DNA from: Certhia americana
Lineage: Eukaryota > Chordata > Aves > Passeriformes > Certhiidae
Direction of reading: 5' to 3'
DNA: 64,000 bases
NCBI GenBank assembly: GCA_018697195.1
Contig: CM031857.1
Span: 57,590,491-57,654,490 of the forward strand
The position numbers and the translations under genes were made by a program. The notes under the pieces were generated by a model. The model did no database searches. It was not told the origin of the DNA and saw only the letters and a program-made list of their open reading frames with translations. Shown in pieces: positions 51,506-63,054 of this stretch; the first letter of the stretch is position 1, and the number at the start of each line of letters is the position of its first letter.

Positions 51506-53687
51506 TAAGTTTCTGCCCATCTAAACACCCACAAGAACTACATGAAAGTGAAATTAGCACTTTTAAGATACACCAGAATTTTAACTCTTTAAATTTATTT
51601 ATAGTGCTTCAAATGTATTTTGCTTTGCAGTCCAGTTTAGTTTTGAATTAGTGCCTAGCATTTATAATCCACATTGCATGGCAGCTAATTTTGTAACAGA
51701 ACTAGGTATTATATTTGAAATGGTAAAAGGTTTCTATTTTGGTCTTATTTGAAGGCTTTCTATGTGCTGCTCTATAAGGAAAGGTAACGAAATTTCTTGT
51801 GTTTTCACAAAGCATTTTGCTTGTTTTCTAACAGGTGTTTTCTGATGAAAAACAACTATACCACTAGATTTCCAGAAAACTGTTACCTACTTAGACATTT
51901 AAGGAGAGAAGGAATTAGAACAACCTCCCAGACAAACTCTTGCCTTATTTCTGCTGACTTGAAAATAGGATGCTTTTAACTATTGTGTTTCTATTCTTCC
52001 AAACATAAAAGTCAAACTGTACCTGTACAGGGCTGTGTTTCACAACGAAACAGAATTTCACCCAGAGAAACAACATTTTCAGTTTGTAGTATCATGGGAA
52101 TGTTCAAAATTTCAGGAAGGAAAGCCAACCTATGAGAGGCTCCTTCTATTTTTTAGCACTGTATAGTTTTCCAGGTACATCTTGCCACTGAAAATATTAC
52201 CCCCAAAGCACCCATATTATGTTTTTGTCATGAGAGTGAAAGAGGTAGAACTCAGAGATCCTCAGGCAACAGTGAATTACCAGGGACTTTCCTATAATTG
52301 AGTGAAACATATTTACACTCTTCAGTAGTCAAGACAAAAGATATTTTGAGTAAAAAAAGGGAAGTAAGAAAGTATATGAGCCATAATGAATATGCTATGT
52401 GTTTATCGTTAAGAAGGAAGGTAAGTGAAAGCATACGGAAGCAGGAATCCAGCCAAGCTTTTACTGTAGAGGTAAAAGAAAAAAGCTAGTGTTGCTATAT
52501 TAATGATTACTAAATTATCAGTCAGATTGCTGATGAGAGACAGTCTGGCCAAACAGGGATGTGGGTGAGGGTACATGCATGCACACACATACACACCCCT
52601 GAAGATGTGCCCCAAACCTCATCTTTGTATGCAGGAACTGCTCCCTAAGGCTGAGATATGTGCCAGCTATCCAGCTGAATGTGTTTCACCTAAGACACAG
52701 TGCCTGACTCTTTTCTTATTCTTTGCATGTCTCTGATGGAGGTAAACCACAGAAAAATAAGCTCTTTCACTAAAAGGTACATTTACTTCCCATGGTTTAA
52801 CTCCCAGTAATAATTTAAACATGTCTGTGCTACCTTACAAATGCTTTTGGTGCTAAACCCTTTTTATTCTGGAATTTAGACTGATACCTTCTTCCTGTTT
52901 AAACAATGACTGAAGTTAGTGGAGCTTTCACACCTTACTGTTTGGCTGAGGCAATCTCATTTCTCTGATTTGAGACACAAAGTGGAAAAGTAACTCCCAC
53001 AGACATTAACTGAGGTTACTGGGCTGAAGCCAGATCTATTTTAATATCCCACAGGAGAAGAAATAATTCACAGGTTAGTAGCACACTGGCATTGCATTCT
53101 ACTTCAGACATGATTACCTTTGATGGCTTTTTGTCCTTGCAAAGATAAACATGACAGGGAAGTTAATGTAATTACAGTATGGTTAAGCAGAGTTATTGTA
53201 AGAAAGAAGAATAAAAAATTCTGCTTAAGGTTGACTGTGTTGTGAAGATTTGTCATTTCAAAGTAAAAATTTCATCAGAAAATGATATGTAAATAAAAAG
53301 TCTTAAAATGCAAATTAAAAAATTACATAAAACCACCTATTAAAATGAAAAAAATTCAAGAACTGTGATTTTATAAACACATATTTTTCTCAAGCACTTC
53401 TTCAGTGCCAGTAAAAACAGTGAAGGCTTCCTACTGAATATAATTTGAATCCTGGAATTCCAGCTGAGAGGAAAAACTGCCGCATAGACCATATAATTAC
53501 TGAGATAATTTTTTTTTCAAATTTTTTCTCTTCAATCTCTTCCCTAAATAATGACAAAACACACAAAAGCTGTGATGGGTGTATGCATACTCTCTACTCT
53601 TGAGCACTTTTTTCTTCACTCATGTAGGAGAACTACTCACAAACTATTTGTCCAAACAGGTCCAAGACCTGTTGAAGATGTTGCAGG
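51506..53687. other. Unique AT-rich non-coding stretch
   Basis: No gene was recognised. A small CA-rich patch lies at 52576-52600. Open frames at 52252-52615 overlap on opposite strands and show no motif. Confidence 0.55.
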
Positions 53688-54345
53688 TATTTCTTGTAAC
53701 AGAAGGGAAAAGAATCGGTCAGTACATCATCCAGTGGAACAACCCTGCTCAAGCAGGACCACTTAAATGTACTTTCCTCAGGAAAAATTAGTGGCTTTTG
53801 AATATCTCCAAGTATGGAGACTTCATAACCTTCCAATCTCTGCCAGTGCTCAGTCACCCTCACAGGAAAAAGTTTAGGAGGAACTTTGTGTGTTTCACTT
53901 TTTGCCCTTTTCCTCTGGTCCTGGTACAGGGCACCACTGAGAACAGTCTGATGCTGTCTTCCTCATTTCCCCTCTCCAGTAGTGTGTACTAGCTTTTCAC
54001 TCTCCTCTCTGCCCTGAATTCCACCACCATCTCATGGTTGCTGCAGCCATGGCTGAGTTTGACCTTCATACCCTCAACAAGCCACTCATTGTGAGCAGGA
54101 AGTCCAGCACTGCATCTCTTCTCATTGACTCCTCTATCTCTCAGAAGAGGAATCAGTTCACTCCAGGAACCTCCTGAATTGTTTAAATTCCTCTGTGCTG
54201 TGCCTCCAGAAGACATCTGGGTGTGTGAGACCACAAAAACCAGGGCTTGTAAATGTGAGGCTGTTCCTACCTGCTTGTAGAGGATCTGATAAAGGAAAAC
54301 TGACTGAGACTTCTGAGTAGCCAACAGACCAGTTCAGTGCTCCCC
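53688..54345 (-). mobile_element. CR1 LINE copy with endonuclease C-terminus and 3' end, reverse transcriptase missing
   Basis: On the minus strand the element begins near 54345 with the C-terminal half of the CR1 endonuclease. A 111-codon frame (54324-53989) contains CSNHEMVVEF at 54045 downward, where intact elements read CSDHEMVEF, so the catalytic Asp before His is replaced by Asn. It then jumps, near 53970-53990, to CR1 3' untranslated sequence: plus-strand 'gtgctcagtcaccctcacag', 'tttgaatatctccaagtatg' and 'ctgctcaagcaggaccactt' are its reverse complement, ending about 53688. The reverse transcriptase is absent. Order and orientation of the two parts fit one internally deleted copy better than two insertions. 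The upstream endonuclease half is also missing. It is a dead element; the open frame is a relic, not a gene. Outer edges are approximate. Confidence 0.82.
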
Positions 54346-54566
54346 ATTAATGATATATATGAGTCTGGAGAAAGGGCACAGTGACAGAAAGTTGCTGACC
54401 AGGCTTGAGAGACAAAATGTTCTCTGAAAAACACCATTCTCTATAAGGCACTTCAGTAATTTCATTTTGTAAGTTTCAGTGTCATGAAGACACATGGTCT
54501 GCTCATACTACAAATAGGTTTCACACTTTGATCAAGAAAACATTACTTTTGTGATTTAACACCGCT

Positions 54567-54582
54567 CCCCCCCCCCCCCCCC
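54567..54582. repeat. Poly-C run (16 C)
   Basis: Sixteen C in a row, guanine on the other strand. Long C/G runs can adopt i-motif or quadruplex-like structure and are error-prone in sequencing. There is no adjoining element. Confidence 0.9.
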
Positions 54583-54594
54583 GCAAACCCCATA

Positions 54595-54920
54595 CCGTAC
54601 ATGTAATTTATTCATTCTAGCCGGGAGAATAAGAAATCCGTCTTTAAACCTCAGTGTAATAAGAGTGGAATCCAGTGTAAAAATAAATTAGAGACAGAAT
54701 TTAATTATTGCTTTTCTCTGCATGATTTGTTCCCTAGCCCCTTTGCAAACTTTTTTAACACTTATTTAAAATTCCTCTCTTATTCCACATCTGTTGACAT
54801 TATTTACATACAGAACTCTGATGTGTTTACCATACAATTAGAATAGATCTTCATTTTAATTAAATATCAATTCAGGATCACAGCTTCAAGCTATTTGTCA
54901 GCACTGATAGTGATCAATAG
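54595..54920. promoter_or_regulatory. Possible conserved non-coding element
   Basis: The sequence is complex and non-repetitive, with retained CpGs near 54596, 54622 and 54641 and several AT-rich homeobox-type cores (TAATTA-like, ATTTAATTA). In style it resembles vertebrate enhancers, but this is judged by eye and is not evidence of function. Confidence 0.18.
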
Positions 54921-55505
54921 AAGGAGATGCTGAACAAAGAAGACAAATAGATTTTCTGAGTAGTCAAATATTTTTCATTTCTTCACATATCCCATTTTTA
55001 ACAGAGGATGAAGAGATTAAATTTCTTGCATCCTTTTAGTTATTCCATAGCACTTATTTAGAAAGTTGAAATGAAAAGCTAATTGCCACATCATTATGCT
55101 TAATTGACATGCTACCTTTTTCTCTGTAACTCACCATGACAGCTTAGTTTAACTGCAGTGTGGTGACTGCCTGTCCCAGGAGTAAAACTTTCAGTAGCTG
55201 TGGGCAAATTCCTAAAAGTAAAACTTGGTTAGGAACATGGAATTCACACTAGGCCCCTTGGGGCCATGAATCCATTATCTTGCTAATGCAAAATACACAT
55301 CACACAACCTTGTAACCTACAGCTTAAGTATATATTGTACTCAGTTTACACTTTTTTTTTTTTTTTTTTGTGCTGACATAATTTTTGAGCTTTTTCAGTT
55401 CTTTCACCCACTGGCATCTGTCCCTTCATGATATGTTTATGGTCATATCCCTTCTCAGTCTTGTTTTACTCTAATGAACAAACAAAGTTCTTTTATTCTT
55501 CTCCT

Positions 55506-55579
55506 GGGATACTGTCCTCTTTCTCCTGGTAGTTCTCTGTTAAAATTACCTGCTTTGAAAAAGTGTGAACAAGTGTGAA
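55506..55579. repeat. Direct repeat A, copy 1 (74 bp)
   Basis: This 74-bp block, beginning GGGATACTGTCCTC and ending AAGTGTGAA, is repeated without mismatch at 55920-55993, 414 bp away in the same orientation. It is not a simple repeat and I do not recognise it as a transposon. Confidence 0.97.
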
Positions 55580-55885
55580 TGGGGGTGAGCCCATTTAAAC
55601 ACAGAGCTACTTTCTCATCAACACTGAACCTGTTTTATCCAATAGATGTTTGCATCAGTTTCTTTTCACATTTACATTGAAAGGGAGACATGCTGGCCAT
55701 TGTGTGATTGAGTATTTTGATTGGAACTCAGTAATATGTGTACAGTTTACTCTAGCTGCAAATAATATGATTGAAATTTTTTATGGCTCATTAAATAGCT
55801 TTTTTATCTGTGTCAAATGGTATTCCTCTTCACATATAAATGCCATATTCTTATGTGAATATTTGCATGCCCATGTTTATCATTC

Positions 55886-55919
55886 ACATTTTCATGACTA
55901 TCCAAGCATGTGAACTAAT
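55886..55919. repeat. Direct repeat B, copy 1 (34 bp)
   Basis: A 34-bp block ending TCCAAGCATGTGAACTAAT that recurs at 56003-56036 with three mismatches. It lies immediately before repeat A copy 2, so the second A copy is nearly bracketed by the two B copies. Confidence 0.95.
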
Positions 55920-55993
55920 GGGATACTGTCCTCTTTCTCCTGGTAGTTCTCTGTTAAAATTACCTGCTTTGAAAAAGTGTGAACAAGTGTGAA
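55920..55993. repeat. Direct repeat A, copy 2 (74 bp)
   Basis: Identical over 74 bp to 55506-55579. It begins exactly where repeat B copy 1 ends and is followed nine bases later by repeat B copy 2, giving the order A ... B A B'. This suggests a templated insertion or a stepwise local duplication. Confidence 0.97.
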
Positions 55994-56002
55994 ATTTCAT
56001 GA

Positions 56003-56036
56003 ACATTTTCACGACAGTCCAAGCATGTGAACTAAT
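56003..56036. repeat. Direct repeat B, copy 2 (34 bp)
   Basis: Matches 55886-55919 at 31 of 34 positions. It diverges more than the two A copies do, which is odd if both were duplicated in one event. Confidence 0.95.
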
Positions 56037-59000
56037 AATTTTCCAGTAAAGTTTCTTACAGAAAGCAGATGTCAGAAGTCTGAAAGGATCCAGATAAGAC
56101 CATGAGAAGTTAATTTTTTATTTTACAATAATTGCCCAGCTTCAGAAACAACAACAATTAATCACACCACCCTTTGATTCCCTCACAGTAATTACATCGA
56201 AATCCATTTCCACATATAAGAAATTACTGCAAAGTCACACCTCATTATAAGACTGTGAAGGCCAAAGATGTATCGTTACTAGGTACTGCTAAAGGTATTT
56301 TTACATGACATGGTAGGACCTGAGTGATAGGAATGCTCAGTGTTTAAAAGTTGTGAATGCAAATCCAAATGATAAGCAAGTTGTCTTTATAGAGTCACAT
56401 GAATCAAATAAATCAGAATTTTATCTAGTCAGAAAACTCTGGGGATTTAATTGTTCATTAAATGTTCACAGTAGATTTTTTTCTTTATGTTAGCTTTGCA
56501 ATGTAGAGATGTGCTAGACCAATAAAAATATCTGTGTAGATTTAAAAATAGATAAACTGATTTAAATAAACTGAACCATATTCCCATTGCTAGCCAATGA
56601 AAAATACCATCAGGTAAACACAAAGTGGGACTTCAACACCATAGTACTTCTTCAATAAAGACATTTAATCTGTATTTTTAGATAGTACAGTTTTGAAAAC
56701 CCTCTGCCTTCTATCTTGGCAAGCCTTCTGTACTGTTTTGTTTTGTTTTCTTCTTTTTGTTGTTGTTTTTTGTTGGTTGGTTGTTTTTTTCCCCTCCCTT
56801 TTCTTCCCTTACTTTAATTTGTTTTAGCAATTTCAAACCCATTTTGAGAAGGACTTTCAGGCCTTCCAAATTTGTGACTCATCAGTATCTCTTTCTTCCT
56901 CCTCATGTCCCTCAGCTTTTCTACCTTTTGCTTTTGCCTGTGATTCAAGTAACATATCACAAATAATATTATAAACATGAATTGAAAAATCAGTTGTTGA
57001 TCTATCTAATATCATATGAGCACATGGGCACCAGTCCAACAAAGTGTTTAGACTCCTTACTGTCCTATGGGCTTTGAATGTTCTAAAATCCCTTTCACTA
57101 ACGTTTATTACCTCACAATTGGGGTGGACTAAAAGCATGCCCACAGGCAATTAAGGAAATTCAGCTAATGGCTGATAATTTATTAGGTCACTGTAATTCA
57201 ATTCCACTGTATTTTGCCTTAGCTCTTAGCAAGCTCTTTCAAATGAACTTAATACAAAGGCTTTTCTTAGTATGTTTACGGTGGCATAGACAGGCCTTAT
57301 CAAATTTCTCAAGGATATGTTATTGTATAATGTTTTTAACAAAATTACAACCTTCCTGCCTATTTATGTAGACCAGAAGCATTACTTAAAGCTATTTTAA
57401 AAAATAAATTAAAAAATCAGCTTCTCCATTTTAAGGGCAAATATATTATATATAGGGAGGGTGACATTTAGAATGTAGTCTTCCCCATGTTCAGTGATCC
57501 TAGACATGCTAACTAAGCAACCCAATGTTTGCCAGAGTTTCTTGTGTCCCACTGGGTAAGCTGGCAGACACCAACTCCTAGGTAACAGTGTACTTTGAGT
57601 CCATCCTGGTTAACTCTTGATACCATGAATCACCTTTATGTGTGCAATCTTCCATGACTGCTGACATTTCCTGTACACAAAAATCCAACAGATTGGTCCT
57701 TACCAGTTTTTGTGTTGGGTAACAGCTGAAGTAGAAAACCTGTCTCCAAGTGGATTGCTCTTGAAAAAGATGAACTTGATGGAACATTCAAAATACCGGG
57801 TTCAGTGTGGAGAAAAACTCTCTGTAGGTGAGTGTGACTCCAGTCCTAGATTACTCACAGTGAAACAGACTGCAGTGTCATTTACAGAAAAGGAGGTGTA
57901 GTGTTACAATTAAAATACTTCCCTTCCTGGTCCCACCTACCACCCCTCTGTGGGAAGCCTACCACCTCACAGGTCCCCGTAGGGTGATGCTTACATAATT
58001 ATTAAAAAAATACAGTCAGGACAAGAAACTGAGTTTCTATCAGACATATTTCTCAGAAAAGGCAGGAAAAGATTGAAGCAGGGAAGCACCCTAGGTGGTT
58101 ACTGTAACTGCAGTACTTCTAGAGCCATCCAAAGAATGGGACACTGCTGTGCCCAGAGTGGCTGGGCAGATGATGGATAAGATTGGATTTTTTTTTTTCA
58201 GAGTAAAGAAAAGCCAAAAATGTCTGCTAGCACTCACAGTTGTAAACAGTTTCAAAGTACAGGGAAAAATCAATAGTCAGGAAAGAAAAAGCATCCATAT
58301 GTATCAGAAATAAACTAGCACAGTAAATTTTCTGCAGTTTAGCCTCCACGCTTATTTGTGTGAAAAGATACTGTGCTACAAAGATTGTTTCCTTCTTTCT
58401 GTGAAAGTCAAGAAATACAACCTGTTTCATGAAAAAATCACCCACCCTGTACTGAGTTCTGAATATGCTGTGTACACTTTCCTCATAGGGAATCATAACA
58501 TTAAATAATCATGGAATGAGGAATGATAGATGAGTGAAGAGGGCTGTCTGTGTATCCGTGACAGAGATCGTATTTCAGCAATTGTAAACCAGACCAAACA
58601 CATCTCATTAAAAGACGTGGTAGCTGAGAACACTATAGCTTTATGAAGGCCATATTGAAAACTGTTATTCCAAGATTTGTAGATGTGTTTTAGAGCTGGT
58701 TTTTTTTGCACTGTTCTGTTCTGTATCTACTTGTATGTGAGAGAAAGAAAAAATTAAATGGACAAAAAAAAAGGCTGTCAGAGTGAATCAGTCATCTAAT
58801 ATTTGCGGAGTTTCCTCAACAATTTTTTTCCAAACAATTTGTTACTTAAAATATTTTTCCATTATTTGTACAGTTGAAATTGAGAGACAAGGGATATATT
58901 GATCTCTTGAAAGAGCTCAAGATTTGAAAGATAAACAAGACTGTGGTGGCACAAAGGCATATAAAAACATATCCTTTTTACAGTGCGGGACAGCAGAGGG

Positions 59001-59954
59001 ATGATGAACTTAATATTGAAGCTACTTTAGAATGGAAAACCAGATTTTCAAGAAAAACTATCCCCTGAAAGATGACTCTTGAAATGACAGTTTTAATGAA
59101 GTTAACAATCTATTAGCTTAGGTATGTAGCTGAAAGGACTCAGGAAACTGCAGTTAACCAGGGTAGGACTTAGCCCTTATATTAAGACATCCACATGCAG
59201 ATATTGACATAATTAGAAGGCTTGATGCAAGTGCTAAATAAAACATCTCATGCTGCACCCCATCCTCCATCTGTCAGTCCAGATGCATACAGAACATTTC
59301 AAATGCACATGTGTATTTATACAAGTGTTGCCTACGTGGAAGACTAAAGCTTCATTATAGATAAGGGAGATTTAATCAAGAAGGTCAGTTGAACCTGGAG
59401 ATTTGACTCAGCAGATGCCACTAACCATGTCAACCAAGATTTCAGTTCAGCTTCCTGAGTGCAGGCATCTTTTGTCACTTTCAAATGCCATAAAGTAGCC
59501 AGAATACCCACATACAATACAACATCTTACAAGGAAGGGGAGAGGAGCTGGAGGCCAGACAACTCTCACATGTACTTCAAATACAACTCAAGGTTTAATA
59601 ATAGAGGACTGTAACTCTTCTGATTAAAATAGGAGCTCAGAAACCTAGCAGATGGTCCATATCTATGTGTAGGTGTCTACAGTCCAGAACTGAATCCGGC
59701 TTTTGGGTATTGGTGGGTTTTTTTGGCTGTTTCCAACACCAACCATATCTTCCATGATTTATTTCCTTTGTCAATGTGAAATGAAAAGAGAGCATTTTAA
59801 ATAATGGGGATCTGGGGACTGAGTTCACAAAGGATACCTCTGGCACAGCAGTTTGCACAATGTTGCTATTTACACGGAACTCAAGAATGCTGTTTGAGTA
59901 TTGAGTATCGATTTTTCTGCCATAGCCACCTTTTAATTAATTACCTTCTTGCAG
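56037..59954. other. Unique AT-rich non-coding stretch
   Basis: No gene or transposon was recognised. It includes a T/GTT-rich tract at 56737-56800. At 56110-56260 there is sequence with a CTTTGAT (TCF/LEF-type) core and TAATTA homeobox cores, noted only as a possible enhancer. Overlapping frames at 57578-57901 and 58091-58313 on both strands have no recognisable product. Confidence 0.5.
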
Positions 59955-60045
59955 TGTTAGGATAACAGCAGTGTGAACATGTAGAATTGAACCTTGGTCT
60001 TAGCAGATGTGCTATGCTTTTCACTGTACTACAGACTACTGCTGA
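59955..60045 (-). mobile_element. tRNA-derived SINE head, MIR-like relic
   Basis: Read on the minus strand the block shows tRNA-like internal promoter elements: a box-A-like 'tgtagtacagtgaaaagca' near 60035-60017 and a box B GGTTCAATTCT at 59993-59983, very close to the GGTTCRANTCC consensus and spaced as in a tRNA gene. The order 'cagtagtctgtagtacagtg' ... 'aaggttcaattct' ... 'tgctgttatcc' resembles the head of MIR-type SINEs, ancient elements shared by amniotes. No acceptor stem or clear cloverleaf can be formed, so it is not a functional tRNA gene. A degenerate tRNA pseudogene is the alternative. No sense-strand CORE region or poly-A tail was identified beyond it. Confidence 0.45.
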
Positions 60046-60915
60046 GTTTTTTCTATTTATTAGCTATTAGCCTGTCCTGCAATGACAATTGGGAAGTCTA
60101 GCTTAAAGCTCATTGAAAAATAGGGACAGAACAAAACCAGGGGCTTCATCTTAATTAGGAATAGAAAGGGACTTCTAGAAGATTTGCAAAATGATTTAAA
60201 GAAAAAAAAATAGTTTTTTTTTTTTGGCCTTTGTAAACAGAATTCCTGAGGAACCTCTGGAAGAAATACAAACTGCAGACCCTGAGGCAAGGTATTTAGT
60301 CTTTCCATGGCATGCCTTCTGCCAGAATTAATCTTCTCAGGAGGATTAGATGCTGCAGAGAGAGATATAAATTATATATAACTGTACCACTTTGTGGAAA
60401 TTTGGTCTCTGCTGTCAACTCAGACCACTCTGGAAATTTCCTGCTCATTTTTATTACCTACTAAACTGCTTTACTGTAGGGCTGGAAGCGATAAGTTTTT
60501 TGATGTCAGAACTCACAGGATAATACCTTCTTGAATGGCTCACAGCTGTGTGAATGATGATATTGTCTGCTACTAAAGAAAAATCAGAGATATGGTCAGT
60601 GTTTGTTATCATGTCATTTTATACATCACTTTATCACTTGCACTATCTCCAACACCCAAAATTGTCTGCTCAAAGCTTTTACCCCTTTACTGTAAGTTGC
60701 TGAGTTACTGCTAGCAAAAATTGCATTTCCTCTTGAAAATGTGTAGTGATGTAGTTAATCAAAGTAAACAGTGAAGGGATGCTGAACTCCACATAAGCTG
60801 AGGGTCTGATTCTGCCGCCCATATTTCCATTGAGCAGCTGTTACTGAAGTACCCTCACAGAGGATAATTGAACTATTCAGATGAAATAATGCTACCCACT
60901 GTGTACAGGCATTGA
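60046..60915. other. Unique AT-rich non-coding stretch
   Basis: No gene was recognised. A T run with an adjacent A run sits at 60197-60227. A motif 'agggtctgattctgccgccc' near 60801 resembles a dispersed repeat terminus (see findings). Confidence 0.5.
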
Positions 60916-60979
60916 GGAGTTCAAGTTTGTATGCTAGATGATGTGAGGGAGTTCAAGTCTGTATGCTAGATGCTGTGAG
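60916..60979. repeat. 32-bp tandem duplication
   Basis: Two head-to-tail 32-bp units, starting GGAGTTCAAG and ending GTGAG, differ at two positions (T/C and A/C). A third unit starts (GGAACTCAC) but breaks off. It is a local slippage or duplication event with no coding content. Confidence 0.95.
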
Positions 60980-63054
60980 GGAACTCACAAGGAATTATGA
61001 ATTACAGCAAAAAGAAGTGGAGAGGTTATTTTTAATTTTAAAGCATGACAGCAAAAGTTTTCATAGGTTAGTTTTCTTAGACTTTTTATGTCTGTCATGT
61101 AAGGATTGGCAAGCAACAACTGGTGCCTGGTGATGCTGAACTGTCAGTCCTGCATCGCCTCTTGCCTCTTAGAGTGAGGATGTACTTTTTGATAGCTGGT
61201 AATGGCTGCTACTGAACTTTGTCTGTCCTGTAGAACAGGTGGGGAGATGGTTTTATGAGAGGCGCTGGCACTGCTCAGAGTCTGTTCTTGTGATAGCTTC
61301 TTCTAGACAGTATTGACAAATTACTTTGCTGCCTGCATATATTTTCTAGGCAAACCAGATTTGCAGCACATATAAGTATACATTTTAACATTTGAAATCT
61401 AGCAGCTGAAGTCCCCTGATTGTTAAAAGAAAATTTGGATTTCAGATATATTATAGCTTCCAGAAACTCGCTCTTAAATTAATGAGTCAGTGAGTTCTTC
61501 AAAACTTTTTCAAGTGCTGATTAACAAGGCAATGCAAACCCTTTAAAACTTTTTGCCCTTTCGCTTTATTAAAAGCCTGACATTTAGCAAAACTGCTTGA
61601 TGGAATATGATAAATCTTACTACGTGTGCTGTGTGATGGAACATGATGCAAAACCTAACACAAAATCTGAACTGAAATATTGCCATTAGTTTGGACACCT
61701 ACTGTTTAATGTGATTTTTTTTTTTCCTGAAGAAAATTACTTGCAGGAGCAAAGTGTTCCAAGATGATGTGGATTGCAGGAGGATGGCACAGCTCCACAT
61801 TAATCTTTTTCCAATTAGAACTTGGGAACATTTGTGGTGCCTGGAGGGCTCCAAGATTTCCTCAAATGTTACCTCTCCATTAGGAAATTCAAGGTATTTA
61901 CTCACAGGAAAAAAAAAAAAAGGAAAAAAAAACATCCAAAGGAGTTAAAGTGCAGATGGAAACAAGAAACAATCAATGCTTGAAGTATAATGCAAAGAGC
62001 TAAGCCAAAAAAGCAAAGCAGACATTACTGGCATGCTGGGTAGATAATAAGCAATAACTGATGTTAGAAATACAGTGCAATAATTATCCAAATAAAATTA
62101 AAGTATGTTCTCTAAAAGAAGAAAACAGAAATAAGGATGGAAGTCATGTAATAATATTGAGTACTGATGTGTGCAAAGATGAGAAAGGGGAAAGATTTGA
62201 GAAGACATAAATTGCTAAGGTATCAAAATGAATTTCAAAACAAATTCTTTGGAGAAGTTGTTAGAAATAAAATATGGGTGGCTATGCTAAGATTCAAAAT
62301 TCATCTAATAATATAAAATTGAGTTTCAATCATAAACACCTTTAGCTATAGAAAATAAATTTGGACCTAGAGCAGTCTCAGTCTCATATCAAATGGATAC
62401 AAAGCAAAATGGGCCATTTCTGTTCCAAAGAATCAACCTTGGGGAATTGAGGAAAATTGGTGAAGTCATCAAGGTTAAAGCACACCTCACCTTAGAAAAA
62501 GCTTTTTTATAAATACCAGTGGTCCAAAAATGATTTCAAATTGTAATGGCTCTTCAGCTATTCTTTTAATACAGATTTTTGACATGATTTCCAGACATAA
62601 ACATATAAAATAGCACTACAGACAGGACCTTAGTGATTAGCTAAGAGTTAAGAAAGAATGAATAAAGAATATAATCAGTAAAGAAGTCTACAGCTTACAT
62701 ATCCAAAAATGTGAAGTGTGCCAAAACTTGTGTTTTGTGCTCATGAAGGAAATGAAAAGAAACATTTATTAGCAGTTTAAAATAAAGAAGGTGTAGGGCA
62801 AAAAAGGCAATAGTTGTACTGGGTGGATACCATCTAGCTAACATTAAAACCACCTGTGACCTCCTTTGCCTGACTACCAGCACATGATAAATCTCTAGGA
62901 TCAAGGCAGCATGGCCTGTGAAAATGAGGTATGGAAACAGGAATACCAACATTTAATTCAAATAAATTACTACAATCAATTAGATGGTCTTAGTAACAGA
63001 TTAACTGTGAAAACTAGCACATAAAATTAGATAATAAGGCTTTAGGTAATGAGT
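60980..63054. other. Unique AT-rich stretch, possibly including the 5' part of an old LINE
   Basis: No gene was recognised. It is A-rich toward the right end, with A runs at 61908-61930. From about 62.1 kb the base composition (A-rich plus strand) resembles that of the ancient CR1 relic that follows, so part of this may be an unrecognisable upstream portion of it; I could not match specific motifs. Confidence 0.4.

Larger units (their letters stand above)
54346..55505. other. Unique non-coding stretch
   Basis: No gene was seen. It includes a C16 run and a candidate conserved patch listed separately, and a T run at about 55351-55369. Confidence 0.5.

Noticed and set aside
59955..60045. Functional tRNA gene on the minus strand
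   Set aside because: Box A and box B are recognisable but no paired acceptor stem or intact cloverleaf can be formed; a SINE head or pseudogene is the better call.
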